Shown in pieces: positions 25,635-33,792 of a stretch of DNA of 64,000 bases; positions within the stretch are counted from its first letter, which is position 1; each line of letters starts with the position of its first letter. This DNA comes from Sphingobacterium sp. SGR-19 (lineage in GTDB: Bacteria; Bacteroidota; Bacteroidia; Sphingobacteriales; Sphingobacteriaceae): NCBI RefSeq assembly GCF_011043555.1, contig NZ_JAAKGS010000001.1, forward strand, positions 62,001 through 126,000, given 5' to 3'. The notes below the pieces were generated by a model, which saw only the letters and a program-made list of their open reading frames with translations, made no database searches and was not told where the DNA came from. Position numbers and translations under genes: made by a program.

Positions 25635-27878
25635 ATGGACTGGTTTCTTTTTTTGGTGGTTGTGCTACTTATTCTAGCAATCGGCGATTTGATCGTTGGA
25701 GTTAGTAACGATGCTGTAAATTTTCTAAATTCAGCAATTGGGAGCCGGGTTGCCTCCTTCCGTACCATTATTACCTTAGCGGCGCTTGGTATCTTGATAG
25801 GTGCATTTTTCTCAAGTGGTATGATGGAAATCGCGCGAAAAGGGATTTTCCATCCAGAATATTTTACGTTCGATAAGGTTCTATGGATCTTTCTAGCCGT
25901 TATGCTGACGGACATCGTGCTATTGGACATTTTCAATACGCTCGGTTTGCCCACCTCGACTACTGTATCGATTGTCTTTGAACTGCTTGGCGCAGCTTGG
26001 ATGGTAGGTCTCCTGCTTACCATTGAAAAAAATGAGCCGATCTCGGCAAGCTTGCAGTATATCAATATAGAGAGTACCTTCTCCATCGTTTCGGGTATTT
26101 TCCTTTCGATTTTTATAGCCTTCACCGCAGGGATTCTTATCCAATACTTGTGCCGAATGGTATTTTCGTTTCAGTATAAAACTCGATTAGCTCAGTTCGG
26201 TGCGCCGTTTTCGGGCTTGGGAATTACCTCAATTGTCTACTTTCTGTTAATTAAAGGGATGTCAGGAACCACTTTGTCCGATTCAGGTTTCATTTCTTGG
26301 ATTCTCGACAATACCCTTGTTGTACTCCTCGGTATTTTCGTATTTTTTACCCTCTTGTGCATTGTTCTGCAACGATTCTTTAGGATCAATCCACTAAAGA
26401 TCGTCGTCTTGGCGGGAACTTTCTCTCTAGCAATGGCATTTGCAGGGAATGATTTGGTAAACTTTATCGGAGTACCCATTTCTGGGTTGATGGCATATCA
26501 AAATTGGATCGGAAGCGGAATAGCTGCAGACCAATTTTATCAAACATTTCTAGCAAGTAGCGATATTATAGTACCACCCTATATGTTGGCTATCGCTGGG
26601 TTGGTAATGGCCGGTACAATTTGGCTCAGTTCCAAAGCACGGAAAGTGACAGAAACTGAGGTTAATCTCGGCAGTCATAATGATGAGGAAGACGATAAAT
26701 TTACACCCAACGCCGTGTCAAGGAGCGTGGTCCGTACTTCATTCTTATTGGGGAATATTTTTTCAGCATTTGTGCCCAGAAATATAAAGCGACGCTACGA
26801 TATCAGTTTTGAGAAAGAAAAGCTCCGGCAGGCGACACAAGTTGCTGGCGATGCACCAGCGTTTGATCTTGTCCGAGCTTCCACAAACCTAATTTTGGCC
26901 AGTTTGCTTATCGCTTGGGCGACTTCAAAAAAACTGCCACTTTCTACAACCTATGTGACTTTTATGGTAGCAATGGGAACTTCGCTAGCTGACAAAGCCT
27001 GGGGACGTGAATCGGCCGTATATCGGGTAACCGGTGTGCTAAGTGTGGTCGGCGGGTGGTTTATCACGGCGTTAATCGCATTTAGTGTTTCTGCTATTTT
27101 TGCTCTGATTATATATAAAGGCGGTATAGCGGGGGCTCTGATACTAATGGGGGTCGTAGTTACCTACGTGATCATTTCACATATTAGCTTTGCAAAGAAA
27201 GAGAAAAAAGCACAGAGCGAAAGAAGTAAGCTCAGTCTGCTAGACGTTGAGGATTTGGATGTGTATATACGTAGCAAGAAAATGGCAATCAGTTTCTTGA
27301 TCGATCTGGCTCAGATGTATAATCAGATTCTCAATGGCATCAGTAATAATGACGTACATTTACTAAAAAAAGCTAGTATGGAACTCAAAGAGTTGAACAA
27401 GTATACGACTAAGCTGAAGCGAAAGAGCCTTCGGGCAATCCGGGAGTTGAATACCGTCGATCAAAAAACCTCGGGTGTTGTCGTTCATAGCACGGATCTT
27501 TTGCAGGACTTGATTCAATCGGCCAACTCATTGAGTACGGAGAGCCTTCAATATTTTGAGAATCTGCATCAACCACTGCATCCTAAGTTTACTTCAATCG
27601 TAGATACGTTGAACGTGATGATGCACGGGTTCTTTGAGCAGATAACGGAAGAACTGAACAAAGATCAGGGGCCGGATATAGATAAGCTGCGTGCAAGACG
27701 CAACCAGATCCGGGATTATATTAATGTGAATTTCGAAAATCAGTTAAATATCATTCGCCGCGATAACACAGGAAGTAAGCAGGCTCTACTACAGACAGGA
27801 ATGTTTTTGCAAAGTCGTGACATACAGGCGGTATTATTTCGCATTAGTAAGCTTTACGCGCGATTTGAGAATAACTAG
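25635..27878 (+). CDS. PiT-family inorganic phosphate transporter with PhoU-like C-terminus
   Basis: A 747-residue inner-membrane phosphate permease (PF01384). The duplicated PiT signature occurs as GDLIVGVSNDAVNFLNSAIG near the N-terminus and AFAGNDLVNFIGVPISG in the middle. A third conserved part reads TTYVTFMVAMGTSLADKAWG. The last ~200 residues are soluble and helical (LIDLAQMYNQILNGISNNDV onward), resembling a PhoU or UPF0111-like regulator fused to the permease. The usual PiT length is 400-530, so the extension is real. Uptake is driven by H+ or Na+ in the family. It is transcribed alone. Confidence 0.93.
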   Translation: MDWFLFLVVVLLILAIGDLIVGVSNDAVNFLNSAIGSRVASFRTIITLAALGILIGAFFSSGMMEIARKGIFHPEYFTFDKVLWIFLAVMLTDIVLLDIFNTLGLPTSTTVSIVFELLGAAWMVGLLLTIEKNEPISASLQYINIESTFSIVSGIFLSIFIAFTAGILIQYLCRMVFSFQYKTRLAQFGAPFSGLGITSIVYFLLIKGMSGTTLSDSGFISWILDNTLVVLLGIFVFFTLLCIVLQRFFRINPLKIVVLAGTFSLAMAFAGNDLVNFIGVPISGLMAYQNWIGSGIAADQFYQTFLASSDIIVPPYMLAIAGLVMAGTIWLSSKARKVTETEVNLGSHNDEEDDKFTPNAVSRSVVRTSFLLGNIFSAFVPRNIKRRYDISFEKEKLRQATQVAGDAPAFDLVRASTNLILASLLIAWATSKKLPLSTTYVTFMVAMGTSLADKAWGRESAVYRVTGVLSVVGGWFITALIAFSVSAIFALIIYKGGIAGALILMGVVVTYVIISHISFAKKEKKAQSERSKLSLLDVEDLDVYIRSKKMAISFLIDLAQMYNQILNGISNNDVHLLKKASMELKELNKYTTKLKRKSLRAIRELNTVDQKTSGVVVHSTDLLQDLIQSANSLSTESLQYFENLHQPLHPKFTSIVDTLNVMMHGFFEQITEELNKDQGPDIDKLRARRNQIRDYINVNFENQLNIIRRDNTGSKQALLQTGMFLQSRDIQAVLFRISKLYARFENN

Positions 27879-28127
27879 GCCGCCATTTCGATCGAAGATT
27901 CAGATTTGTTGACGAGGAGGTATGTTGGTCTCGTACTACGGCTTTGGGCTGGTCGTTCGGTAGGTTTGCCGATACAGAGGAGTGACGTCTAAGGGAGTGA
28001 ATTCCATTCTACTTTTCGTCTCGAGTTCATCGGGCGATAAAAAAAGAATCGTTATTAGCGAAAAATAGTGCATCTATTTTAGAGATATTATTTTTTTAGC
28101 TATATTCACTGCAAAAATAACCTAATT

Positions 28128-28613
28128 ATGATGTACAGATTTCTTACTCTTGTCTGGATTTTTCAAGTGTTTTTCTTTCATACACATGCTCAAACGAATG
28201 AGTTATCAGCAATTTCTTTTCGCGATTTTGAAATACCTAATTCTCCTATAGTGGATTCCACTTCACATGCTGTGGTTATATTGGAAAAGGGGCGATCTGA
28301 CATCCAGGTGGATGAAAGTGAAAGAGAGTTGCGGGTCATACACCGTTATGGCGTACGGATTAAAATTTTAGATAAAGAAGGATTTGATCAAGCTAACTAT
28401 GTTATTCCTCTCTATAAAATTGGAAATAAATTCGAGACGGTGAGCGAAGTTAAAGGATATATACATTATATTGATGGGAAAATACATACGGTCGAGATGG
28501 ATAAAGGAGCTGTCTTTCACGAAAAAGTGAATGAATTCGTAAACCTGAGCAAATTCACTTTACCAAACATTGCAGAAAATTGTATTATTGATATTGTATA
28601 TGAGATAATGTAA
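28128..28613 (+). pseudogene. DUF3857-type exported protein, 3'-truncated by IS insertion
   Basis: The first 161 residues show a signal peptide (MYRFLTLVWIFQVFFFHTHA, residues 2-21) and the start of a DUF3857 domain (VIHRYGVRIKILDKEGFD, LSKFTLPNIAENCIIDIVYE). Intact members run 600 residues or more and carry a transglutaminase-like domain. Here the frame stops at 28611-28613, shortly before the IS3-family orfA, right where the domain would continue. The lost part is not found further on. The 249-bp gap before the gene (27879-28127) holds no recognisable element. Confidence 0.8.
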
Positions 28614-28665
28614 TCTTCCCTAGAATTAGCTACGATTATTAATGTAGTTTTATAATTTAGGGACA

Positions 28666-28932
28666 ATGAAAAAAAGTAAGTTCAGCGAATCACAGATCAT
28701 CAAGATTTTATCGCAACAGGAGTCGGGACAATCGGTTTCGGACATTTGTCGAGAGCATGGCATTAGTCAAGGAACATTCTATTCTTGGAAGAGCAAATAT
28801 TCTGGCATGGAGGTTTCCCAGCTCAAGCAGCTCCGAGAAATGGAAAAAGAGTTGGCGCAGTACAAAAAGATTGTTGCCGAGCAGACATTACAGATCACGG
28901 TTTTAAAAGACGTTATCGAAAAAAAGCTCTAG
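28666..28932 (+). CDS. IS3-family transposase OrfA
   Basis: An 88-residue protein with the HTH of the IS3/IS911 OrfA family ([36 protein letters not shown]) and a C-terminal leucine-zipper-like coiled coil (LRELEKELAQ style heptads). Length and end (DVIEKKL) are those of intact OrfA proteins of the IS407/IS2-like subgroups. The stop is preceded by a slippery A-AAA-AAG at 28920-28926, used in this family for -1 frameshifting into orfB. Confidence 0.92.
   Translation: MKKSKFSESQIIKILSQQESGQSVSDICREHGISQGTFYSWKSKYSGMEVSQLKQLREMEKELAQYKKIVAEQTLQITVLKDVIEKKL
28918..28926 (+). promoter_or_regulatory. programmed -1 frameshift site (A_AAA_AAG)
   Basis: The heptamer A-AAA-AAG sits in the orfA frame two codons before its stop and the orfB frame is exactly -1. 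In intact IS3 elements this yields the OrfAB fusion transposase. Confidence 0.8.
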
Positions 28933-29404
28933 GGCCTGCCGAAAAGCGTGAGCTTGTAGGTTATGCCCGCGAATATTTCGGGATGAGCCTGCGGCAGGCC
29001 TGTGCAATATTCTGCCTGAGTACATCTGTATTTTATTACCGTTCAACGCGTAAAGATGATACAGAGGTCATCGAGCAGCTTTCCAAGCTGGCCGAACTCC
29101 ACCGTACATGGGGATTCTGGATGATGTATCACCGGCTCAGAAAGTTACAATATATGTGGAACCATAAACGTGTCTATCGTATTTATACATCTATGAGGCT
29201 TAATCTGCGCAACAAGCGCAAGAAACGTCTTCCGGCACGAGTAAAAGCACCTTTACTCTGTCCTATCGGACCGAACATCACCTGGAGCCTTGATTTCATG
29301 CACGACACGCTGGCCAGCGGAAAAACGATACGTACATTGAACGTCATAGACGATTTCAGTCGGGAGGCACTTTCCATTACAGTGGATACCAGTCTGCCCG
29401 CACT
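28924..29404 (+). pseudogene. IS3-family transposase OrfB (integrase domain), truncated
   Basis: In the -1 frame relative to orfA the sequence reads as Orf[31 protein letters not shown], the HTH_21 region [12 protein letters not shown] and the start of the rve domain with the first catalytic Asp in WSLDFMHD. It ends after ITVDTSLPA. The second Asp (TDNG) and the Glu are absent, so the transposase is inactive. Confidence 0.9.
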
Positions 29405-29627
29405 AATACCGTTAAAAATGGAGCTTGCTGAAATTTTCGATAGTGATATTCAAATTGGGAAAGCCATTCTAAAAATTGACAGGGAAGATGTCTTGAAAAA
29501 AATTGCAATGTCAGATTTATCGATTCCTATAAATATCAATAACTTGTTATACCTTATAAATCATTTTGAAAATATAAGTACAAAAATCACAGAACTAACT
29601 CCTGATATTATCAAAAATTATTCGTAA
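29405..29627 (+). other. AT-rich open tail fused in frame to orfB, origin unknown
   Basis: After the orfB break the frame stays open for 74 residues ([29 protein letters not shown] at the end). An internal ATG at 29418 could start a 69-residue protein. Composition is far more AT-rich than the IS part and it does not resemble any transposase. It may be the 3' end of another gene brought next to the IS by deletion. I do not recognise a domain. Confidence 0.5.
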
Positions 29628-29707
29628 AGAGGCATAAATAAGTTATTTCACAATTTTCCCTTGACATTTATATTTGTCAAAAAAATATTAAAAAGGAGGT
29701 TTAATAA

Positions 29708-29742
29708 AACACCCAAAATTATTGTGCGTAATTTTGGGTGTT
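29708..29742. terminator. strong 14-bp hairpin, probable terminator of the AT-rich tail
   Basis: AACACCCAAAATTA (29708-29721) is a perfect inverted match to 29729-29742. It lies 80 bp behind the chimeric frame. The surrounding 29628-29894 holds an AGGAGG at about 29694-29699 without a following gene, a second hairpin (GATTCACA at 29758), and nothing else that I can name. Confidence 0.65.
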
Positions 29743-29894
29743 AAATTTGTAAATGTATGATTCACAGGTGGTTTTGTGAATCGGGAGGTATTCGAACCCA
29801 TATTTTATTTGTTACAAAACACCTATCTATAATTCAGTTTTTTAAAATAATTTCTCACAAATTTTTACATCTTTTTTACACCCCGTAAAAATAG

Positions 29895-29928
29895 AAACCC
29901 TTGAATAACAATATGTTATCAAGGGTTT
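29895..29928 (-). terminator. terminator of the tRNA-Gly/tRNA-Leu transcript
   Basis: AAACCCTTGA and TCAAGGGTTT flank a small loop. On the minus strand the hairpin lies just behind tRNA-Leu and is followed by CTATTTTT. Confidence 0.85.
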
Positions 29929-29932
29929 GAAG

Positions 29933-30017
29933 TACCTAGGGCGGGAATCGAACCCGCACTCCCTTAACGGGAACAGGATTTTAAGTCCTGCGTGTCTACC
30001 AGTTCCACCACCTAGGC
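29933..30017 (-). tRNA. tRNA-Leu (anticodon TAA)
   Basis: Acceptor GCCTAGG pairs with CCTAGGT (G1-U72), discriminator A. Anticodon loop CTTAAAA gives TAA. A long variable arm (TTCCCGTTAAGGGAG) marks class II. T arm GCGGGTTCGATTCCCGC. It is 5 nt behind tRNA-Gly on the same strand, so both are made from one precursor. Confidence 0.97.
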
Positions 30018-30022
30018 AACTG

Positions 30023-30095
30023 AGCGAAAGACGAGATTCGAACTCGCGACCCCAACCTTGGCAAGGTTGTGCTCTACCAACTGAGCTACTTTCGC
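30023..30095 (-). tRNA. tRNA-Gly (anticodon GCC)
   Basis: Acceptor GCGAAAG pairs with CTTTCGC, discriminator T. The anticodon stem AACCT/AGGTT (TTGCCAA loop) gives GCC. D arm AGCTCAGTTGGTAGAGC and T arm GCGAGTTCGAATCTCGT are canonical. First gene of a two-tRNA unit. Confidence 0.97.
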
Positions 30096-30106
30096 TTGTG
30101 ACGATG

Positions 30107-30135
30107 CAAATATAGAGAGAAAATCTTATTACAAA
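30107..30135 (-). promoter_or_regulatory. promoter of tRNA-Gly/tRNA-Leu
   Basis: On the minus strand a TTTG (30132-30135) precedes TATATTTG (30107-30114) by 17 nt, and the mature tRNA starts 11 nt further on. Confidence 0.7.
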
Positions 30136-30250
30136 AATTATTTTTACGCTTTTTGATGTAACTAATGCTAACCATCTAAAAATGTGCGTAATATTTTTCT
30201 TACCAAAGCTTTTAAAACATGGAGAATAGTTAAATGGTTCAATATTTGCT

Positions 30251-30258
30251 TATTTTTG
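30251..30258 (+). promoter_or_regulatory. -7 box (TATTTTTG) of the 731-residue glucoamylase-like gene
   Basis: TAnnTTTG match, 19 nt before the ATG at 30278. Confidence 0.5.
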
Positions 30259-30277
30259 TCGAAGATCAATATTTGTT

Positions 30278-32473
30278 ATGAAGCAACTCTATTTGTTTGT
30301 TCTTATACTAGCTAGTATGATCGGCGCATCGAAAAACGGATATGCCGATACCTATCCCGAAGTTGTCTTTGACAACAGTTTGGTGAAAGGTGTTTACGCC
30401 AAAAGTAAGGTGAATTATGAGGGACACTCCTGGGTTGAGAACTTGAATCATCATCTATTGGTGTCTGATACATTGTTCTTCACGCCCGGCAATTCACTCT
30501 CTTTACAATATAAGTCGGCTGTGGATGGCGACTGGCAAGTCGATCTGCAGTATAGCCGTCAGAAACTCAATTATCAGATTGATCGTTCTGACTACCTCGT
30601 GTTTAAATTATTTATCAAGTCCGTAAATACAAAAGCGAATAATCTACCTAAAATAAGTATTCGGCAAAAACATTCAGAAACAAACCAATTGGAATTGGGA
30701 TCTTATATAAAGAATCTCGACTATAACAAGTGGATAGATGTGCGGATTCCAATAGGTGATTTTAAGAACTTGCATATCAAAGAATCTATTACTACGTTGC
30801 GCTTTGCTCAAAATGGACCAGATGACGTAATACATTATCTGTTTATTGACCAGGTGGAGTTTCTTTCCAAGGGTGCTTCGCAAGTAAAACTCTCTTCACC
30901 CGCCATCCTATCGTCTGCTGTGGCATATGATAAGCAGGTTCATTTGCAATGGCAATTGCCATTGACACCCTCCATCCGTTATATCAAAATATATCGATCA
31001 GAGGACAGCAAAGATTTCCGTGCAGTCGGTATACGTCCAACTTCGATGCAAGGCTGTTTAGACTATGTCGATGACCTTGGCAAAACATATTATTATAAAA
31101 TCGCATGGGTCGACTATAATTATGAGGAATCACCGTTTTCTGCAGTAAAGGAAGTGAAGACGAAAAAGCTGAATGAAACAGAATTATTGGATTTGGTGCA
31201 AGGAGCACATGTCAATTATTTCGCAGAGAACTACGATATCAATAGTGGTATGTATCTGCCATTCCGTATGAAAGAGCGTGCCGTTGTATCAGTTAAGGAA
31301 AGTGGGAATGCCATATTAAGCTTAATTGTTGGCGTAGAAAAAGAACGCATTAATAGATCTCTAGCTGTAGGACGTATTTCCCGTATTGTTTATTTTCTCG
31401 CGAAAGCACAGAACCATTTAGGCATCTTTCCAGCGTATTTTGACGGACGTACAGGCTTGCCCGAACATCGTAATAATGAAGCAACTTACGATGTGTTAGC
31501 AACGTCATCTATAATAGAAGCGTTACTCGTGGCGCGTCAATATTTTTCAGAGGATAACGAAACCGAAACGGATATGCGGAAACGGATAACTGCACTTTGG
31601 GAAAATATTAAATGGAATCAATTAGTAGCGGAAGGATATAGCGACGTGCTGGTAGAAAAAATATCAGTAGCGGATTCCTCCCAGCGCTATCCGACCCTTG
31701 GTGGGATAAACGAATCCATCAATGCGTACTTGTTGGCGATGAGTGCTCCGAAATATGCGATCCCACTTTCTGCTTACGAAAATGGCATTAAAAATATCGA
31801 TTTAACTTACTCATCGGATTATAATAAGATGGATAGCCTTGCAAGAGACACGATTTCAACTCTCATGCGAAGCTTCCGATTTGCCATTGACCCCCTTGGG
31901 AACAGATCGGAACATATAGCCAATAGAGTCTCGGTGTTTCAAGATACCATTATGTATGGAGAACACCTTCTGTTTGGCTTTTCGGGATCAACTTTATTGG
32001 ATTTATACAAACCATTTTTCACGATACACCCTAAATTGTTAAGCGACGGAAATATCGATTATGAAGACGCAATACGCAATTATATTAAAGTACGGAAACG
32101 CCGAGATAACGAAATCGGAGTAGGGTCAACCAATTCCGATATATGGGGGTTTTATCAACGTATGGATAGCGTAGGAAGCTATCGCATCAACCCCGCTATC
32201 GCACCATCCTCGATGTTTATGTTGAATGAAGAAGGGAAAAAGGCTGTGCTCGCATTGTATGATAACTATGGTGAAAACTTTTTTACAGAATATGGATTCC
32301 GCGCGTGGCTTGATTTGCGAAACAACGATGTGTCGGATGAATATTTTGCTACAAACCAAGCGGCTATCGCCGTTTGTATCGAAAACGCACGATCAGGGTT
32401 GATATGGAATTTATACAGAGAAATACCAGAAATAAAAGCGTTGTTGACAAAGCTATTTGGAGAGGATAAATAA
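30278..32473 (+). CDS. exported glucoamylase-family (PF10091-like) protein with FnIII domain, diverged
   Basis: A 731-residue exported protein with signal peptide QLYLFVLILASMIGASKNGYA. Residues about 30-200 look like a beta-sandwich carbohydrate-binding domain, 205-300 a fibronectin type III domain (VHLQWQLPLTPSIRYIKIYR) and 310-725 an alpha/alpha-barrel of the glucoamylase family. Hallmarks of the last are AHVNYFAENYDINSGM, the ESINAYLLAMSAPKYAIP block and NQAAIAVCIENARSGLIW at the end. These correspond to the more orthodox blocks in the gene at 62.3-63.6 kb, but aromatic and acidic positions differ. It may have changed substrate or lost catalysis. No susCD genes are adjacent. Confidence 0.7.
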   Translation: MKQLYLFVLILASMIGASKNGYADTYPEVVFDNSLVKGVYAKSKVNYEGHSWVENLNHHLLVSDTLFFTPGNSLSLQYKSAVDGDWQVDLQYSRQKLNYQIDRSDYLVFKLFIKSVNTKANNLPKISIRQKHSETNQLELGSYIKNLDYNKWIDVRIPIGDFKNLHIKESITTLRFAQNGPDDVIHYLFIDQVEFLSKGASQVKLSSPAILSSAVAYDKQVHLQWQLPLTPSIRYIKIYRSEDSKDFRAVGIRPTSMQGCLDYVDDLGKTYYYKIAWVDYNYEESPFSAVKEVKTKKLNETELLDLVQGAHVNYFAENYDINSGMYLPFRMKERAVVSVKESGNAILSLIVGVEKERINRSLAVGRISRIVYFLAKAQNHLGIFPAYFDGRTGLPEHRNNEATYDVLATSSIIEALLVARQYFSEDNETETDMRKRITALWENIKWNQLVAEGYSDVLVEKISVADSSQRYPTLGGINESINAYLLAMSAPKYAIPLSAYENGIKNIDLTYSSDYNKMDSLARDTISTLMRSFRFAIDPLGNRSEHIANRVSVFQDTIMYGEHLLFGFSGSTLLDLYKPFFTIHPKLLSDGNIDYEDAIRNYIKVRKRRDNEIGVGSTNSDIWGFYQRMDSVGSYRINPAIAPSSMFMLNEEGKKAVLALYDNYGENFFTEYGFRAWLDLRNNDVSDEYFATNQAAIAVCIENARSGLIWNLYREIPEIKALLTKLFGEDK

Positions 32474-32538
32474 AAAAGAAGCCTTAGGCTTGAACTTTGA
32501 AAATTACTATCTTTACGGCATAACTTAAAAACAAATTC

Positions 32539-33054
32539 ATGAAATATCTAAGTACGGTTGCATTTTCACTTATCGTTGCTCTTGGTGTAACGTCTTGCAA
32601 ACAACAAGCTATTATGGTTAATCCCGGTGCTGTCGTTTCTAAGGATGGAACTGACGACGGTTTGAAAAATGTGAAAGGTGAGTTTAAAGATGCCAAACGC
32701 ACGGACGAGGGAATTAAATTTACACTTTCTTCCGACCTTTTGTTTCCAACAAATTCTTCCTATTTAACAGATAAGGCAAAGATAGAATTAAGTAAACTAT
32801 CAAAACTGCTGATCAACGATACGGCAAAGAAGGTACGTGTGGATGGCCATACGGACGCAACAGGGACGGCAGAATACAACCAATGGTTGTCAGAAAAAAG
32901 AGCTGCTTCGGTTAAGAAATTCTTGGAAGATGCAGGTGTATCAGGATCTCGTATTAGTACACAGGGCTTAGGACAGACGAGTCCGATAGCAGATAATAAA
33001 ACACCAGAAGGCCGTCAGAAAAACAGACGTGTGGAGGTTATTATTCTCAACTAG
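32539..33054 (+). CDS. OmpA-family lipoprotein
   Basis: A 171-residue lipoprotein (signal SLIVALGVTSC) with a C-terminal OmpA-like peptidoglycan-binding domain. The domain reads FPTNSSYLTDKAKIELSKLS, VRVDGHTDATGTAEYN, LSEKRAASVKKFL and ends GRQKNRRVEVII. The Asp and Arg that bind diaminopimelate are in the expected places (HTDATG and NRRVE). It resembles Pal/YiaD-type tethers that hold the outer membrane to murein. Confidence 0.92.
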   Translation: MKYLSTVAFSLIVALGVTSCKQQAIMVNPGAVVSKDGTDDGLKNVKGEFKDAKRTDEGIKFTLSSDLLFPTNSSYLTDKAKIELSKLSKLLINDTAKKVRVDGHTDATGTAEYNQWLSEKRAASVKKFLEDAGVSGSRISTQGLGQTSPIADNKTPEGRQKNRRVEVIILN

Positions 33055-33104
33055 TTATCTCCTAAGATAATAATATACAAAAAAACTGTTGTTTGAGGGG
33101 CTCT

Positions 33105-33128
33105 GAAGGTAGTATTCTGCCTACCTTC
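33105..33128. terminator. inverted repeat between convergent genes
   Basis: GAAGGTAG (33105-33112) pairs with CTACCTTC (33121-33128). It lies between the OmpA-lipoprotein gene and the converging hypothetical gene, overlapping the stop of the latter. No strong T run follows, so termination is uncertain. Confidence 0.35.
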
Positions 33129-33525
33129 ATTCCTGCTCGAACGTTTTTGTACCAGCAGAAATATAATAGTTTTTATATCGGATGATGTCACGGGAGTTTG
33201 TAATATATTTTATAGCAGCATTCTTAAATAAATAAGCCGTTGCTCGCTCTTCCATCGTGCGTAAAAAAAACTCGAATTCTTTATAAAGTTCCTTTCGTAC
33301 CTCACTCGTGAATTTACTGTTTTTGACAATCGCCAAAAATTGATCGTTATCAATTTTAAAGGTAATGCTGTCTATACTATCTCGGTAAAAATACAGTAAT
33401 GGTGTGGGCAATTCATCCATAAAAATAGCAAAACCGACCTCGTCGTCCTGTATTTTGATTACAAAAGCATGGAAATGTACTGTGCCAATTTTTTGGTCGT
33501 CTACAGCAATTAGTTTAGTAAACAT
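33127..33525 (-). CDS. hypothetical protein
   Basis: A 132-residue soluble protein. The likely start is the ATG at 33525 (MFTKLIAVDDQKIG); a TTG four codons upstream also keeps the frame. It has a beta-rich first half (VHFHAFVIKIQDDEVGFAIF) and a helical second half (SEVRKELYKEFEFFLRTMEE), with no signal peptide or membrane helix. I do not recognise the family. It is convergent with the OmpA gene and divergent from the osmolyte enzyme gene. Confidence 0.65.
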   Translation of the reverse strand: MFTKLIAVDDQKIGTVHFHAFVIKIQDDEVGFAIFMDELPTPLLYFYRDSIDSITFKIDNDQFLAIVKNSKFTSEVRKELYKEFEFFLRTMEERATAYLFKNAAIKYITNSRDIIRYKNYYISAGTKTFEQE

Positions 33526-33639
33526 AAAACACGTCAATAGGTTTCGTTAAATATACAACTTATTATCTTTAGTTTATTATAGTTCGTAAATAATTTTGTT
33601 AGGCAGATGATAACCGTTTGATCCTAAATTACATTTCAA

Positions 33640-33671
33640 TTTGCTTAATAGTTTAATTTTTAGTATATTTG
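33640..33671 (+). promoter_or_regulatory. promoter of the leader ORF and the HAD-GT20 gene
   Basis: TTTG (33640-33643), a 20-nt spacer and TATATTTG (33664-33671) give a near-ideal Bacteroidota promoter. Transcription would start at about 33676, 6 nt before a short ORF and about 113 nt before the HAD-GT20 start. Confidence 0.7.
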
Positions 33672-33681
33672 AGTTTTTCAA

Positions 33682-33792
33682 ATGGCAAAAGATTCTAAGC
33701 TTATCCGGCTAACGGTAACAGCTAAACGATTCTTTATATACATATGCCAATCACATTTAGAATTTAAAACGATAAAAAAGGACATAATATGA
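33682..33792 (+). CDS. 36-codon leader ORF overlapping the HAD-GT20 start
   Basis: ATG at 33682 opens 36 codons (MAKDSKLIRLTVTAKRF at the start, FKTIKKDII at the end) and stops at TGA 33790-33792. The stop overlaps the ATG of the next gene at 33789 (ATGA), the arrangement used for translational coupling. The peptide is basic with a short hydrophobic middle (FFIYIC). It has no RBS because it would start about 6 nt from the transcript end. It could be a regulatory leader peptide or a real small protein; it could also be chance. Confidence 0.45.
   Translation: MAKDSKLIRLTVTAKRFFIYICQSHLEFKTIKKDII

Larger units (their letters stand above)
28616..29404 (+). mobile_element. IS3-family element, truncated on the right
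   Basis: It contains a complete orfA and the 5' two-thirds of orfB in the -1 frame. The left end must lie between about 28604 and 28665, because the host DUF3857 frame ends there. The right part of orfB, with the second Asp and Glu of the DDE triad, is missing and the sequence switches to unrelated AT-rich DNA at about 29402-29405. I could not define terminal inverted repeats or a target duplication. Confidence 0.85.

Noticed and set aside
27879..28127. Possible small RNA or riboswitch between the phosphate transporter and the DUF3857 relic
   Set aside because: No stable hairpin, T run or promoter box of good quality was seen; left as empty intergenic sequence.
29752..29805. tRNA-like T-arm string (GGTATTCGAACCCA) with a hairpin, as a possible tRNA relic or attachment site
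   Set aside because: The bases flanking the T-loop-like string do not pair as a T stem, and no acceptor or anticodon arm can be drawn. The hairpin alone is not evidence of an att site.
29927..30115. Open frame covering tRNA-Leu and tRNA-Gly
   Set aside because: It is the complement of two canonical tRNA genes; no coding evidence.
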